Below, piece by piece: positions 9,098 through 18,366 of a stretch of DNA of 64,000 bases. Both the position numbers and the translations under genes were made by a program. The stretch lies in assembly GCF_002741055.1 (NCBI RefSeq), contig NZ_CP016809.1:2750501-2814500 (forward strand), read 5' to 3'. The stretch comes from Paenibacillus ihbetae. GTDB lineage: Bacteria > Bacillota > Bacilli > Paenibacillales > Paenibacillaceae. The notes beneath the pieces were generated by a model. The model was not told the origin of the DNA. It made no database searches and was given only the letters and a program-made list of their open reading frames with translations. Positions within the stretch are counted from its first letter, which is position 1; each line of letters begins with the position of its first letter.

Positions 9098-9766
9098 CTA
9101 GTCACCAAACAGCCTCTCCAATTCCGAACGGCGGATGATCCGTATCCAGCCTCGCCCTTTCTCCACCAACTCCTGCAACTCAAAACGCTGAAGAGTGCGG
9201 CTTACGACTTCACGGGCGGTGCCGACCTCGGCGGCAAGCTCGCCATGCGTCATTCGCAAAATTGGCTGCTGCTCCGACGTGGCACGCAGCAGTGCTTCTG
9301 CCAATCGCATATCCATCGGTTTGGTCTGTTTTCCTTGAAGCTGTTCACCCATATGCATGATTCCGTCAAGGAGGTTACCGAACACAGTTTTACGAATCGA
9401 CTCGTATTCTTGCACCCAGCGAAGAAAACTGAGTTTGGAAATGAACAGCGCCACGACCTCTGTTTCAGCTTCTATAACAGCCGGGTAGTCTCGTTCACTC
9501 AGTCCACTAAGGACAAGGAGAGCGCAAATTTCGCCGGGATTCAGTTTGTTCACGACCCGCTCGCTCCCCTCCTCCCCGATTTGGCTGATGCGGGCACTGC
9601 CACTCAGCAATAACATGCCATAGAGCGCTGCTTCCTCTCGCTGAAACAGACGCGTTTTAGCGGAGAATATCCTCACTTCAGGCTTGGCTTCAGCCCAATC
9701 CTCCGGGCAAACATCTCTCAAACACGGAAAAACTTCCAGCAATCGCTTGTCCTGAAATGAAGTCAT
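9098..9766 (-). CDS. Crp/Fnr-family transcriptional regulator
   Basis: A 222-aa protein with an N-terminal cyclic-nucleotide-binding-like beta-barrel and a C-terminal winged helix containing the Crp-type HTH (LAAEVGTAREVVSRTLQRF). It lacks an Fnr-type N-terminal Cys cluster; the lone cysteines near the N-terminus (FPCLRDVC) could still be redox-active. GGGGGAAACGGAGC leads into the ATG. It lies upstream of the redoxin gene on the same strand, which suggests it controls an oxidative or redox response, though that is inference. Confidence 0.85.
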   Translation of the reverse strand: MTSFQDKRLLEVFPCLRDVCPEDWAEAKPEVRIFSAKTRLFQREEAALYGMLLLSGSARISQIGEEGSERVVNKLNPGEICALLVLSGLSERDYPAVIEAETEVVALFISKLSFLRWVQEYESIRKTVFGNLLDGIMHMGEQLQGKQTKPMDMRLAEALLRATSEQQPILRMTHGELAAEVGTAREVVSRTLQRFELQELVEKGRGWIRIIRRSELERLFGD

Positions 9767-9810
9767 GCTCCGTTTCCCCCTTAAAAGAGATTGATATTTA
9801 GATAAGGATC

Positions 9811-10281
9811 TTACTCGAACAGCGGCACCTTCGGGTCTTTGCCATTGCAGTGGACCAGCATCGCATGCAGCTGTCCCCGGTGATGGTACAAGTGGGCCAG
9901 AATCTCAAGCAGCCACTCGTAACGGGTATAGGCTGCGCCCCAATAGGACGTCACCTCCCGATGCAGCTCATCGTCGCTCATCTCATGAAATGCCTGCGCC
10001 AAGTACGAATAGCTCGTTAACAATTCAGCCTGGATATCCTTCAGATTGTTCAGCGATACTCCGGCGTAGTAAACGCTCATCTCTTCCTGCGTCGCCCCGC
10101 CGGATATGAGGAAGTCGGCTCTGCAGATGACCGCGATATGCTTCAGCAGCTCGCCGACGGAATGCTTGTCCGCCGTTGGCCTAACGAGCAGATCCTCCTC
10201 TGTTAGCTTGTCAATCATCGCCACGACCGACAGCACCGCCACTTCGATCTGGTGCAGCGCATATGTACAAAAGGTATTCAT
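9811..10281 (-). CDS. DinB/YfiT-like putative metalloenzyme
   Basis: A 156-aa four-helix-bundle protein of the DinB superfamily. The metal-binding histidines appear as His48 (LLKHI) and a cluster at residues 129-138 (HLYHHRGQLH). Such proteins include thiol-dependent S-transferases, but most are uncharacterised. GGGAGAG precedes the ATG. It is the first of three same-strand genes with the Crp/Fnr regulator and redoxin. Function cannot be specified further. Confidence 0.82.
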   Translation of the reverse strand: MNTFCTYALHQIEVAVLSVVAMIDKLTEEDLLVRPTADKHSVGELLKHIAVICRADFLISGGATQEEMSVYYAGVSLNNLKDIQAELLTSYSYLAQAFHEMSDDELHREVTSYWGAAYTRYEWLLEILAHLYHHRGQLHAMLVHCNGKDPKVPLFE

Positions 10282-10393
10282 TCCCGTTCTCTCCCTTATC
10301 TTAGGTTGTTGTTCAGTATGAACTGGTTATGTAAGTTGGTTCAAAGAGTCCGCCCTATATTATAGAACATACGTTCTCGTGTTTTCAATAAAA

Positions 10394-10437
10394 AAACAAC
10401 CTGGCTCTCTTTCGGTAGGTTAAGAGCCAGGTTGTTT
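10394..10437 (-). terminator. Rho-independent terminator downstream of AraC gene
   Basis: A 15-bp stem (10394-10408 with 10423-10437) followed on the minus strand by seven uridines. It sits about 200 bp after the AraC stop, immediately after the orphan coding remnant, and would end leftward transcription. Confidence 0.85.
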
Positions 10438-10446
10438 GTCCGCATA

Positions 10447-10622
10447 TTATACGGTCTGTGTTACTAATCCGACCAGCGTACATCCGGACGTATTTTCGAG
10501 CACCTTCACGCTGAAGGATGCCCCGCCGGCATCTCGCGTGACGCTGACCGACAGAGGACCATTTCCGATGCGATCGATTCGGCCTTTAGGGCTCAAGGGA
10601 AATATCGATTTTTGAATCCCGC
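10447..10622 (-). pseudogene. Possible orphan C-terminal coding remnant
   Basis: Between the AraC stop and its terminator, one minus-strand frame stays open for about 58 codons with protein-like composition (residues such as GPLSVSVTRDAGG and SFSVKVLENTSG) and ends at a TAA (10447-10449) just before the terminator. It has no start codon of its own and lies out of frame with AraC. This looks like the 3-prime end of a deleted gene, perhaps a beta-sandwich module of a glycoside hydrolase. Identity is unknown. Confidence 0.3.
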
Positions 10623-10636
10623 CGATCAGACTTTCT

Positions 10637-11389
10637 TCACGTCGATATGGATTTGGCTCCGCTTAAACGGAACTGGCGCGGCGTCATCCCCGTAAAATTT
10701 CGGAACACCTGCGTATAGTAACTCTGGCTGCAGAACTTGAACGTAAACGCAATTTCAGAAATGGGCTGATTCGTGTACACAAGCAGGTGCTTGGACTCCT
10801 CCACCTTTCTCCGGTTAATGTACGAGGTCAGCGGCATGCCGGTCTCCCGCTTGAAGCGGTCGGACAGGTAGCTCGGGTGGACGCCCAGATGATCCGCGAT
10901 TCCCTGCAGGGACAGCTCTTGAAAAATATGCTCGCGAATGTAATAGATCGCCAGATTCACGATATGCGAATACGTCAGCTCTTCCTTCTCCTTGCGGATC
11001 ATCGAGACGAACTGCACCAGCATCTCGTATTCGAACGCGACAAGGCGCTCCACATCGCCGATCTTCTCGATTTCCAAAATAAGCGTGTCGCTGAGATGAA
11101 AGGCCGTCTCCGGATCGACGCCGCCCTTGATAATCGCCCGGGTAAATAACGTACAAGAGGCGATCAGCGCGTTCTTCTTGGAACGGAGCGGATAGGTGGC
11201 CAAGACCGCAGCTTCAAGCTCATTGATCTTGCGCAGCATATCCATCGCTTTGGCCTCGTCGCCGAAACGGATGGCTTCCAGCAGCTCATGCTCGTAATCG
11301 AACGGCGGATGGATAAAATTGTCGCGCAAATATTGCATCCGGGAAGACAAGACGAAGGGCGGGTTTGCCGAACGGGAGAGCTCTTTCAT
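10637..11389 (-). CDS. AraC-family transcriptional regulator
   Basis: About 250 aa. The C-terminal 100 residues hold the two HTH motifs of AraC/XylS proteins (LQGIADHLGVHPSYLSDRF and ISEIAFTFKFCSQSYYTQVF). The N-terminal part is helical rather than a cupin, resembling YesN-type linkers. AGGTGG lies 12-13 bases from the in-frame ATG at 11389, whereas the GTG at 11398 is too close, so I start at 11389. It is divergent from the GH65 phosphorylase across about 110 bp, so it probably controls that gene and the beta-phosphoglucomutase in response to the disaccharide. Confidence 0.87.
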   Translation of the reverse strand: MKELSRSANPPFVLSSRMQYLRDNFIHPPFDYEHELLEAIRFGDEAKAMDMLRKINELEAAVLATYPLRSKKNALIASCTLFTRAIIKGGVDPETAFHLSDTLILEIEKIGDVERLVAFEYEMLVQFVSMIRKEKEELTYSHIVNLAIYYIREHIFQELSLQGIADHLGVHPSYLSDRFKRETGMPLTSYINRRKVEESKHLLVYTNQPISEIAFTFKFCSQSYYTQVFRNFTGMTPRQFRLSGAKSIST

Positions 11390-11412
11390 TATTTGCACAC
11401 CACCTAAAAATA

Positions 11413-11442
11413 TTGATAAAAATCTGAATATTTTAGTATAAT
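11413..11442 (+). promoter_or_regulatory. SigA-type promoter of the GH65 gene
   Basis: TTGATA (11413-11418) and TATAAT (11437-11442) are separated by 18 bases, about 60 bp upstream of the GH65 start. The intergenic stretch shared with the divergent AraC gene is AT-rich. A transcription start near 11450 is expected. Confidence 0.65.
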
Positions 11443-11500
11443 ATAACCCTTTTTGGTTCTAAAATTCAAACATAACCTTGCTAGGGAGGAAGTGTACACG

Positions 11501-13789
11501 ATGACTTGGAAGATTTCAAATTCCGAATTATCACAGCAGGCGCTGCTCAATATGGAGAGCCTGTTCGCGCTTGGAAACGGTTACCTCGGCGTTCGGGGCA
11601 ACTTCGAGGAGGGCTACGGCCCGTCCATGTCGACCATTCGCGGAACCTATCTGAATGCTTTTCACGATGTCATTGAAATTCCATACGGCGAGAAACTGTT
11701 CGCCTTTCCCGATACCCAGCAAAAGCTCGTAAACAATATCGACGCTCAAACCGTTCTCGTCTACTTGGACGACGAGCCGGAGCCGTTTCGTCTGGACCAT
11801 GGGACGATTTCAGCCCACGAACGCCATCTGCACATGGATAAAGGCTATGCGGAGCGTAAGGTGCAATGGACTTCTCCGTCCGGCAAAGAAATCCGGTTGA
11901 CGTTCCGGCGCCTGGTGTCCTTCACCCGCCGCGAATTGTTTGCGATCCAGCTTGAGCTGACGCCGGTCAATTTCAACGGCCGGGTACGCATCGTCTCGAC
12001 GGTGAACGGCAATGTAAAAAACTACACGAATCCGAACGACCCGCGGGTCGGAGCGGGTCATGCGGAACGAATGACCGTAATCGATGCCGGCGTTCGAGGT
12101 CAAGACGGCTATGTCATGGACGAGACGATGGCTTCCAAGCTGCGTGCGGCTTGCGTGACGCGCCACCGTCTGGAAGGCTCCGAGGCCCAGGTGCAGCTGG
12201 AAGCCGGATCGGGCGAAGTTCTGTTCACCGCTTCATTCCCGCTCTCCGGACCGGTTACTTTGACGAAATACAATATGTACACGGACAGCCTGCGTCATGG
12301 CTCGGATCTCGTGGAAGAGGGCATCCGGCTTCACGAGCGGCTGCAGGATTTGTCGTTCGAGGATCTGACCGCCGAGCAGACCCGGTATTTGAACGATTAC
12401 TGGAAGTCCGCCGATGTCACGATCCGTAACGATGATCGTCTTCAGGAGGGCATCCGGTTCAATCTGTTCCAGCTGCTGCAATCCGCCGGTCGGGACAAGT
12501 ACAGCAACATCTCCGCTAAAGGCCTCAGCGGCGAAGGGTACGAAGGGCATTACTTTTGGGATACGGAAATTTACATGTTCCCGGTATTCCTGATGACCCA
12601 GCCGGATATCGCTCGCCAGCTGCTGCTGTACCGTTACGCTGCGCTTGACCAGGCACGGGCAAGAGCCCGCGAGATGGGGCATAAACAGGGAGCCCTGTAC
12701 CCGTGGCGTACCATCTCGGGAACGGAATGCTCCTCGTTCTTCCCGTCGGGAACCGCGCAGTACCATATCAGCGCCGATATCGCCTACAGCTATATTCAGT
12801 ATTACCTGGCTGAGCAGGATCAGGATTTCCTCTTGTCCTACGGTGCGGAGGTGCTAATCGAGACGGCCCGCCTCTGGGCGGACATCGGCCATTATTACAA
12901 CGGGGCGTTCCATATCGATGAAGTGACGGGGCCGGATGAATATACCTGCTGTGTAAACAACAACTATTACACCAACGTGATGGCGAAGCATAACTTGAAG
13001 TGGGCTGCCAAGAGCTGCGCGATCCTGAAAGACTACGATGCGGAAGGCTACAAAGCGCTCTGCGGCAGACTCGGCGTAACCGATGCGGAAATCGCCGCTT
13101 GGGCCAAGGCTGCGGACGCGATGCTGCTGCCTTACGACGAGACGCTGGGCATCAATCCGCAGGATGATACGTTCCTGCGCAAAGCGGTATGGGATTTCGA
13201 GAACACGCCGGAAGACAAATATCCGCTGCTGCTGCATTACCATCCACTGACGATTTACCGGTACCAAGTGTGCAAGCAGGCGGACACTGTGCTGGCCCAT
13301 TTCCTGCTGGAGGACGAGCAGGATTTCGAGACGATCCGCCGCTCCTACGATTATTACGAAGGCATCACGACGCACGATTCTTCGCTGTCCTCCTGCATCT
13401 TCAGCATCATGGCTTCGAAGATCGGCAATACAGACAAGGCGTATGAGTATTTCATCGAAACCGCGCGCCTGGACCTGGACAACACGCACGGCAATACGAA
13501 GGACGGGCTGCATATGGCGAATATGGGCGGCACCTGGATGTCCATCGTATACGGATTTGCCGGCATGCGCATTAAGGAAAGCGGGCTGTCCCTCTCTCCG
13601 GCCATGCCGAAGGATTGGGAGCAATATGCATTCCGCTTGAACTTCCGGGGACGGCTGATCGGCGTCTCGATTGAAAAATCAGGTGTGACGATCGAGCTCG
13701 TCGAAGGCGAAACCCTCGAAATCAAGCTGTACGAGGAGCTTGTGGAGCTGGCTTCCGGACAGCCGGTGAAACGGCCGCTTAAAGGCTAA
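11501..13789 (+). CDS. Glycoside hydrolase family 65 disaccharide phosphorylase
   Basis: A 762-aa GH65 enzyme that would cleave an alpha-glucosyl disaccharide with phosphate to give beta-glucose-1-phosphate. The general acid Glu480 lies in VTGPDEY, and FWDTE and YPWRTISGTE mark the (alpha/alpha)6 barrel. The acceptor loop reads SGTAQYHI rather than the HNEWE-type loop I associate with maltose phosphorylases, so kojibiose, nigerose or trehalose specificity is more likely. The ATG at 11501 follows GGGAGGAAGTGTACACG; the frame extends upstream without an RBS. The beta-phosphoglucomutase gene downstream completes the pathway. Confidence 0.9.
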   Translation: MTWKISNSELSQQALLNMESLFALGNGYLGVRGNFEEGYGPSMSTIRGTYLNAFHDVIEIPYGEKLFAFPDTQQKLVNNIDAQTVLVYLDDEPEPFRLDHGTISAHERHLHMDKGYAERKVQWTSPSGKEIRLTFRRLVSFTRRELFAIQLELTPVNFNGRVRIVSTVNGNVKNYTNPNDPRVGAGHAERMTVIDAGVRGQDGYVMDETMASKLRAACVTRHRLEGSEAQVQLEAGSGEVLFTASFPLSGPVTLTKYNMYTDSLRHGSDLVEEGIRLHERLQDLSFEDLTAEQTRYLNDYWKSADVTIRNDDRLQEGIRFNLFQLLQSAGRDKYSNISAKGLSGEGYEGHYFWDTEIYMFPVFLMTQPDIARQLLLYRYAALDQARARAREMGHKQGALYPWRTISGTECSSFFPSGTAQYHISADIAYSYIQYYLAEQDQDFLLSYGAEVLIETARLWADIGHYYNGAFHIDEVTGPDEYTCCVNNNYYTNVMAKHNLKWAAKSCAILKDYDAEGYKALCGRLGVTDAEIAAWAKAADAMLLPYDETLGINPQDDTFLRKAVWDFENTPEDKYPLLLHYHPLTIYRYQVCKQADTVLAHFLLEDEQDFETIRRSYDYYEGITTHDSSLSSCIFSIMASKIGNTDKAYEYFIETARLDLDNTHGNTKDGLHMANMGGTWMSIVYGFAGMRIKESGLSLSPAMPKDWEQYAFRLNFRGRLIGVSIEKSGVTIELVEGETLEIKLYEELVELASGQPVKRPLKG

Positions 13790-14008
13790 ACAGCACGCGG
13801 CTTTGGGGGCGAATCCCCTGGATCGCGATGGGATGAGATGTTCCGGTGCAAGGCTCGGAACCAATCCCAATAACTGCCCGGATTGCGTGGATGGCTGGGT
13901 GAAGACGAACGACCATCCGCCATCCACCATCCCGCTATCAACGATTGATAAGATCACGGGAACGTACCAATATCGATACGCTCCCTCTGGCAAAAGGAGA
14001 TATGCACC

Positions 14009-14683
14009 ATGAGCGAAGGAAGAACGCTTCAAGCCGTCATCTTTGACCTGGACGGCGTCATTACCGATACGGCCGAATACCATTACCAGGCGTGGAAGGC
14101 CATTGCCGCGGAGCTTGGCATTCCCTTCACCCGCGAGTTTAACGAGAACCTGAAGGGCGTCTCCCGCATGGACTCCCTGAAGCTCCTCTTAAGCCAGGCG
14201 GAAACGCCGGTCAGCTATTCGGACGAGGAGCTGCACCAGCTGGCGGACCGTAAGAACAAGCTCTACGTCGAGCTGATCGGGACGATTACGCCGGCCGACC
14301 TGCTTCCCGGCATCGCCGAATTCGTCGCCGACATCCGGGCGGCGGGCCTGGCGACCGGCATCGCTTCGGCCAGCAAGAACGCCGTTGCCGTCCTTACCCG
14401 GCTTGGCGTCATGGATCGCTTCGACGTCATCGTTGACGTGACGAAGCTGAAGAACAACAAGCCGGACCCGGAGATCTTCCTGACGGCGGCTGCCCAGCTT
14501 GGCGCCGATCCGGCCGCTTGCATCGGCGTCGAGGACGCCTCGTCCGGCGTGGAGGCCATCAAGGCCGCAGGCATGTTCGCGGTTGCGATCGGCCAGGCCG
14601 AGCAATTCCCGCATGCGGATATCGTGCTGCCAGACACGTCGCAGCTTAACTTCCGCGAGCTGAAGCTAACGTTCGAAGGGTAA
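14009..14683 (+). CDS. pgmB: Beta-phosphoglucomutase
   Basis: A 224-aa HAD-superfamily enzyme converting beta-glucose-1-phosphate to glucose-6-phosphate. The nucleophile motif is DLDGVITD (Asp13, general acid Asp15), followed by a cap domain, the SAS motif (GIASASKN), the Lys of KNNKPDPE and the acidic motif EDASSG. An AAGGAGATATGCACC leader precedes the ATG. It lies 219 bp after the GH65 gene; that gap shows no terminator, so they are probably co-transcribed. The pairing is the known disaccharide phosphorolysis route. Confidence 0.93.
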   Translation: MSEGRTLQAVIFDLDGVITDTAEYHYQAWKAIAAELGIPFTREFNENLKGVSRMDSLKLLLSQAETPVSYSDEELHQLADRKNKLYVELIGTITPADLLPGIAEFVADIRAAGLATGIASASKNAVAVLTRLGVMDRFDVIVDVTKLKNNKPDPEIFLTAAAQLGADPAACIGVEDASSGVEAIKAAGMFAVAIGQAEQFPHADIVLPDTSQLNFRELKLTFEG

Positions 14684-14694
14684 TAAAGGGGCAA

Positions 14695-14744
14695 GGGAGT
14701 ATTCCTAAAAGGTCTGTCGGCCTTTGGGACACTCCCTTTTTTTT
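14695..14744 (+). terminator. Rho-independent terminator after pgmB
   Basis: GGGAGT (14695-14700) pairs with ACTCCC (14731-14736), with an inner AAAGG/CCTTT helix, and is followed by eight T residues. Strong end of the GH65-pgmB operon. Confidence 0.88.
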
Positions 14745-14898
14745 CGTATGGTCATGATGCTGCCGGAGGGCTTATTTTGCAACCCCGTCTCGTCTTCGGT
14801 AGACTGATAAGTACAGTGATTGATTCCCAATCTAATGAGTGCGATTTATGCCTTAAGCGGGAGTCTATGACCAGTAGCGGAAGAGAGGGGATATATCG

Positions 14899-15858
14899 AT
14901 GGAACAGGCCGTTTTAGATCAAGGTGCCGGGAAATTCGGCAAGGGAGCGTATTCGCTCAAGCTGCTTGGGGGCTTTGAACAAAGCGTATTCGAGTATGCC
15001 GGAGAAGATGGGTCCCGTTTCGTATTAAAGTTCTTGGATGCCGCCAAATACCAGAAGGCTGACATCATCCGAGAGCTCACCTGGATGGCTCATCTGGCCG
15101 GACACGGCCTTCGCATCGCGGAATCCGTAACCTCGCGGGAGGGGCTTCTTATCGAAAAGGTCGCCCATGAGGGGCAATTATTTTATGTGGTCGCCTTCAC
15201 GATCGCGCCGGGTCAGCCTTTAACCGACCTGGAGTCGGATGCTTCCGTGATCGAGCGTTGGGGACGCGGTCTGGGCAGGATGCATGCGCTCGGCAAGCAC
15301 GATTCCGCCGCTCTCCTTCACCAAATGGGCTTTGCCCATTGGAACAGCCATCCGATCTATACGGATGAATTTCCGGATGCAGCTGGCGAAAAGGTGCACG
15401 CCAGATGGAAGGAGTATCTGAAGGAGCTGTCCTCACTCCCCCATAATCCGCAAGGCTACGGCATCGTCCATAACGATTTGCACCATCGCAATTTCCATAT
15501 CCACGACGGCGACATCGTCTTTTTCGACTTCGGAGACGTCGGTTATCACTGGTACGCTTACGATATCGCCATCTCGATCTATCATGCAGTACAGACCGTT
15601 CCCGGCCCTAGAAAAGCCGAGTTTGCCTCCCGCTTCTGCGATGCGCTCTTAACCGGATATCTTCAGGAGCATACCCTCAGCAACGATTGGATCAAGCGGA
15701 TTCCTTTTTTCATTGATTTTCGAAACGTCTACTCCTTCGTCTACTTCTCCAAATACGTTAATTGGCATGAACTGGACGGACGGACCCGCAATTATCTCGC
15801 AGGGATGAAAGCCGATATCGAGGCCGGCACTCCGGTCGTTCATTTGCCGATATCATGA
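14899..15858 (+). CDS. Aminoglycoside phosphotransferase-fold kinase
   Basis: A 319-aa APH/choline-kinase-like protein. The nucleotide-binding N-lobe is followed by the catalytic HNDLHHRNF motif near residues 191-199 and the metal-binding FFDFGD motif about 20 residues later, the Brenner motif pair of the family. Substrates range from antibiotics to homoserine, choline and sugars; nothing here decides. AGAGAGGGGATATATCG precedes the ATG. It overlaps the next gene by 4 bases (ATGA). Cytoplasmic. Confidence 0.83.
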   Translation: MEQAVLDQGAGKFGKGAYSLKLLGGFEQSVFEYAGEDGSRFVLKFLDAAKYQKADIIRELTWMAHLAGHGLRIAESVTSREGLLIEKVAHEGQLFYVVAFTIAPGQPLTDLESDASVIERWGRGLGRMHALGKHDSAALLHQMGFAHWNSHPIYTDEFPDAAGEKVHARWKEYLKELSSLPHNPQGYGIVHNDLHHRNFHIHDGDIVFFDFGDVGYHWYAYDIAISIYHAVQTVPGPRKAEFASRFCDALLTGYLQEHTLSNDWIKRIPFFIDFRNVYSFVYFSKYVNWHELDGRTRNYLAGMKADIEAGTPVVHLPIS

Positions 15859-16394
15859 TCGATAAGGAAAGCAGGGCTTATTCCAAAATGAAACCAACCA
15901 CGAAACGAACACGGCGGACTCTGTTTCTTGCCGCGGGGCTGCTCCTGGCGGCCGCCTTGTTCTATCTCCTGTATCTTCGCCCCACACCGATTAAAACGAA
16001 TTTCTTTACGACGGTCGACCAAGAGCATACGATCATCTTCGAGGCGGTGAACGAAGGGATGGCGGACGTGCAGCTGCTGGACGTGCTCGTTAACGGCGGG
16101 CAGCGGCCAGTTAAGGCGGAGCTTGGCGTGAGTTACTCGCTGCACCTCGTCGGCGGCTCCAATCTGGAGGGCAATCCCGATATCGCATTCGTCGGGCTAG
16201 GAGACATGCCCCTCCATCCTGACCCCTCTCTGGAAGACAAGCGGGCCGCGCTGGGCCAAAGCCCCCGCATCCCGTTGAATTATGGGATACGCTTATTGCA
16301 CGATGAGCCGATCCGGGAAGTCGAGCTGAAATATCGATACTTGGGGCTGACCTTCAAGAGGGACATCTCGATGGGGCGGTTTTTTCAAGAATAG
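15855..16394 (+). CDS. Single-pass membrane protein of unknown function
   Basis: 179 aa. A basic N-terminus (KRTRR) leads into one hydrophobic segment at about residues 21-41, then an extracytoplasmic domain of strand-rich character. No known family recognised. The start overlaps the kinase stop (ATGA), indicating coupling. Its 3-prime end runs 41 bp into the convergent lipoprotein gene. An internal ATG at 15888 lacks an RBS. Confidence 0.6.
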   Translation: MIDKESRAYSKMKPTTKRTRRTLFLAAGLLLAAALFYLLYLRPTPIKTNFFTTVDQEHTIIFEAVNEGMADVQLLDVLVNGGQRPVKAELGVSYSLHLVGGSNLEGNPDIAFVGLGDMPLHPDPSLEDKRAALGQSPRIPLNYGIRLLHDEPIREVELKYRYLGLTFKRDISMGRFFQE

Positions 16395-16941
16395 CCTGTT
16401 TGTTGACAACGGACAGAAGGCTGAGGGCACTCTTAATGTCCTGTTCCCATTTCGCATTGGCCGCCTCGTCCAAGCTTTCCCGGTGCCAGTAAAGAATCAG
16501 GACGTTCGCAAGCTCATGTACATTCGGGACCTGCATATTATACTTCTCCGTCTGCTTATGAAAATCAGCCTGGCCTTGGATGCGTTCTTCTTCCGTATCA
16601 AAAATGTACACCGAGATTCGCTCCTCGATACCTGAGTCTTCCGGCTGGTTCTCATCCAGCGCATACATCATGGCTTGCACGCCACTTAGCACCCAATCCG
16701 AGCTGAGATGCTTGGAGCGGAGGTCGATCCCTTGCCCCTTCAACGCTTCTTCTACATGCTCAAGGGTAAACCGTACCCCAGTGGCTTTCCCGGCTGCGGA
16801 TGAGTCCATCGGGTTACCAACCTGAGCCTGCTCTACGGTTTGCTTCGGATCAGGCTCCCTCGGCTCCGTCCCGAAGCATCCTGCCAATGCGAATAGAGAA
16901 ATCCATATCAGCGTAAGCATCTTCAAGCCTCTCAAAATCAT
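16354..16941 (-). CDS. Putative lipoprotein
   Basis: About 195 aa. Starting at 16941 gives a short basic N-region, a hydrophobic stretch and the lipobox LAGC, so it is probably anchored outside the membrane. An ATG at 16920 has AGAGG at better spacing but would lose the positive charges; both keep the lipobox. The mature part is acidic and resembles no family I know. It overlaps the convergent membrane-protein gene by 41 bp at the 3-prime end. Confidence 0.62.
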   Translation of the reverse strand: MILRGLKMLTLIWISLFALAGCFGTEPREPDPKQTVEQAQVGNPMDSSAAGKATGVRFTLEHVEEALKGQGIDLRSKHLSSDWVLSGVQAMMYALDENQPEDSGIEERISVYIFDTEEERIQGQADFHKQTEKYNMQVPNVHELANVLILYWHRESLDEAANAKWEQDIKSALSLLSVVNKQAILEKTAPSRCPS

Positions 16942-17244
16942 GCACCTCTTTCGCTCTTTGCGATCCCGTTCAATAAGGCCTTCTACATTTAGCTCATATC
17001 TTATAGACTCCGAAACGAAAGGCAAGGTTACATGCTATAACCAAAAATCCACTTTTACTAGGTGGCCAGCTGTGCTTTACTAAGTTATATTTCGAAGGTT
17101 TAATCCAATTGGATCCGTGTTTGGCAGCATGTCATTTATAGAAAAAAAAGCCTTTACCGCGCCAAGCGGTAAAGACTCTTTGCTGCAGCTTGGCAAAGCT
17201 GCGGATCCTCGCGGCGAGCGAGGAACCCGGCTAACACCCTTGAA
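16942..17244. other. Intergenic region, about 300 bp
   Basis: It contains the terminator of the DUF4261 gene (17142-17174) and the presumed promoter of the leftward lipoprotein gene. No other gene or element seen. Confidence 0.6.
17142..17174 (-). terminator. Rho-independent terminator of DUF4261 gene
   Basis: A 9-bp stem (17152-17160 with 17166-17174), 5-nt loop, followed on the minus strand by eight consecutive uridines. Located about 70 bp after the DUF4261 stop. Confidence 0.88.
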
Positions 17245-18366
17245 TCAGTACTGGATTTTAAGCGTGTCACCATGAACATACACGCCTTCGGAGCGGGTAA
17301 TGGGCAGCTTATGCTCAGCCGAAAATCCAATGGTTTCCCCGGCCCTTAACGTGACGTCCTGCTCAACAACATATAAGGAAATATCCATCAGAAATTCGCG
17401 GAGCTTGGCGGCAGTCACCTGACTGTCCAGCACCTCAATTTCGTCCTTACCTAAAGCTCTCAGCCCATAGGTATATCCGCTCACGCCCGATTCCGATCCG
17501 ACCAAACCGAAGTGAACCAGATTTAACAGAGGAAATAAATCCTGCTTCATCAGCTCAGCCATATCGACGAAAATTTCGGGCTGAAATACCGTTCCGGATG
17601 AATAAAGCCCAACCGCATTCGGCAGCTTCAAACAGCTTGCCGCCACTTTGGCATACATTTTCCCGCTGTCCAGCGGGGAACCCGTGCGTGAAAATACCGC
17701 CACGATCAGCTGCGCAACATGGGTCTGGGTAACCGCAGCCGCCTCGGGCCACAAATAGTTCCCTTGCGCGTAATACTCGGCCTCTCCATCCGGAACCGGA
17801 GCTTCCACGAAGCTGACCGCCGCCATACAGCCCTCTGCCTCAAAAACCAAAATCCCGTCCTTCTCCTTGCTGGATTCACCCTCCTCTTCGGGGGACCAGG
17901 AAATATTCCAATCATGCAGGAGATTGGCCTTGATCTGTTCCAGGTCACACTCCGGGGAGTTCAACAGAACAAACCCGTTAAAGATGCCGGATCCGGATGC
18001 ATCTTGCTCGGCCGTGCTGTCCTCTGCGGTTTCTTGTTCATAGGCTGCCGCCTGCTTCATCCAATATTCCCGGATCATTTCGACCATGGCTATGGCTTCC
18101 TGCTCTGCTGTGTCGGGGTTGTAGGGCTGCATCTCGCTGAACACATGTCCGCAGTGATCGGTGTCGGAGGAGCTTTCGTAGCCGCCGCAGACGCCTAGCA
18201 GCCATTTGCCGAGCATGGACTTCTTGTATTTAAATATGTAGTAATGCATATCATGGAGATCAAATTCTCCGGCTATTTCGATTCTGCTGGGCTTGTGGCC
18301 GAGCTCCTGTTCATGGGCCAGCCATTCGATCATTGATTCCGTGGCTGCTTGCTGTTGAGCTGTCAT
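17245..18366 (-). CDS. DUF4261-domain protein
   Basis: 373 aa, soluble. The C-terminal part (VSGYTYGLRALGKDEIEV followed by a strand-helix unit) matches the DUF4261 family as I know it, a domain found in Bacillota proteins without known function. The first 120 residues hold a separate small domain with Cys/His residues (DTDHCGH). TAAGGAGAGG precedes the ATG. It is transcribed alone and has its own terminator. No function can be inferred. Confidence 0.72.
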   Translation of the reverse strand: MTAQQQAATESMIEWLAHEQELGHKPSRIEIAGEFDLHDMHYYIFKYKKSMLGKWLLGVCGGYESSSDTDHCGHVFSEMQPYNPDTAEQEAIAMVEMIREYWMKQAAAYEQETAEDSTAEQDASGSGIFNGFVLLNSPECDLEQIKANLLHDWNISWSPEEEGESSKEKDGILVFEAEGCMAAVSFVEAPVPDGEAEYYAQGNYLWPEAAAVTQTHVAQLIVAVFSRTGSPLDSGKMYAKVAASCLKLPNAVGLYSSGTVFQPEIFVDMAELMKQDLFPLLNLVHFGLVGSESGVSGYTYGLRALGKDEIEVLDSQVTAAKLREFLMDISLYVVEQDVTLRAGETIGFSAEHKLPITRSEGVYVHGDTLKIQY

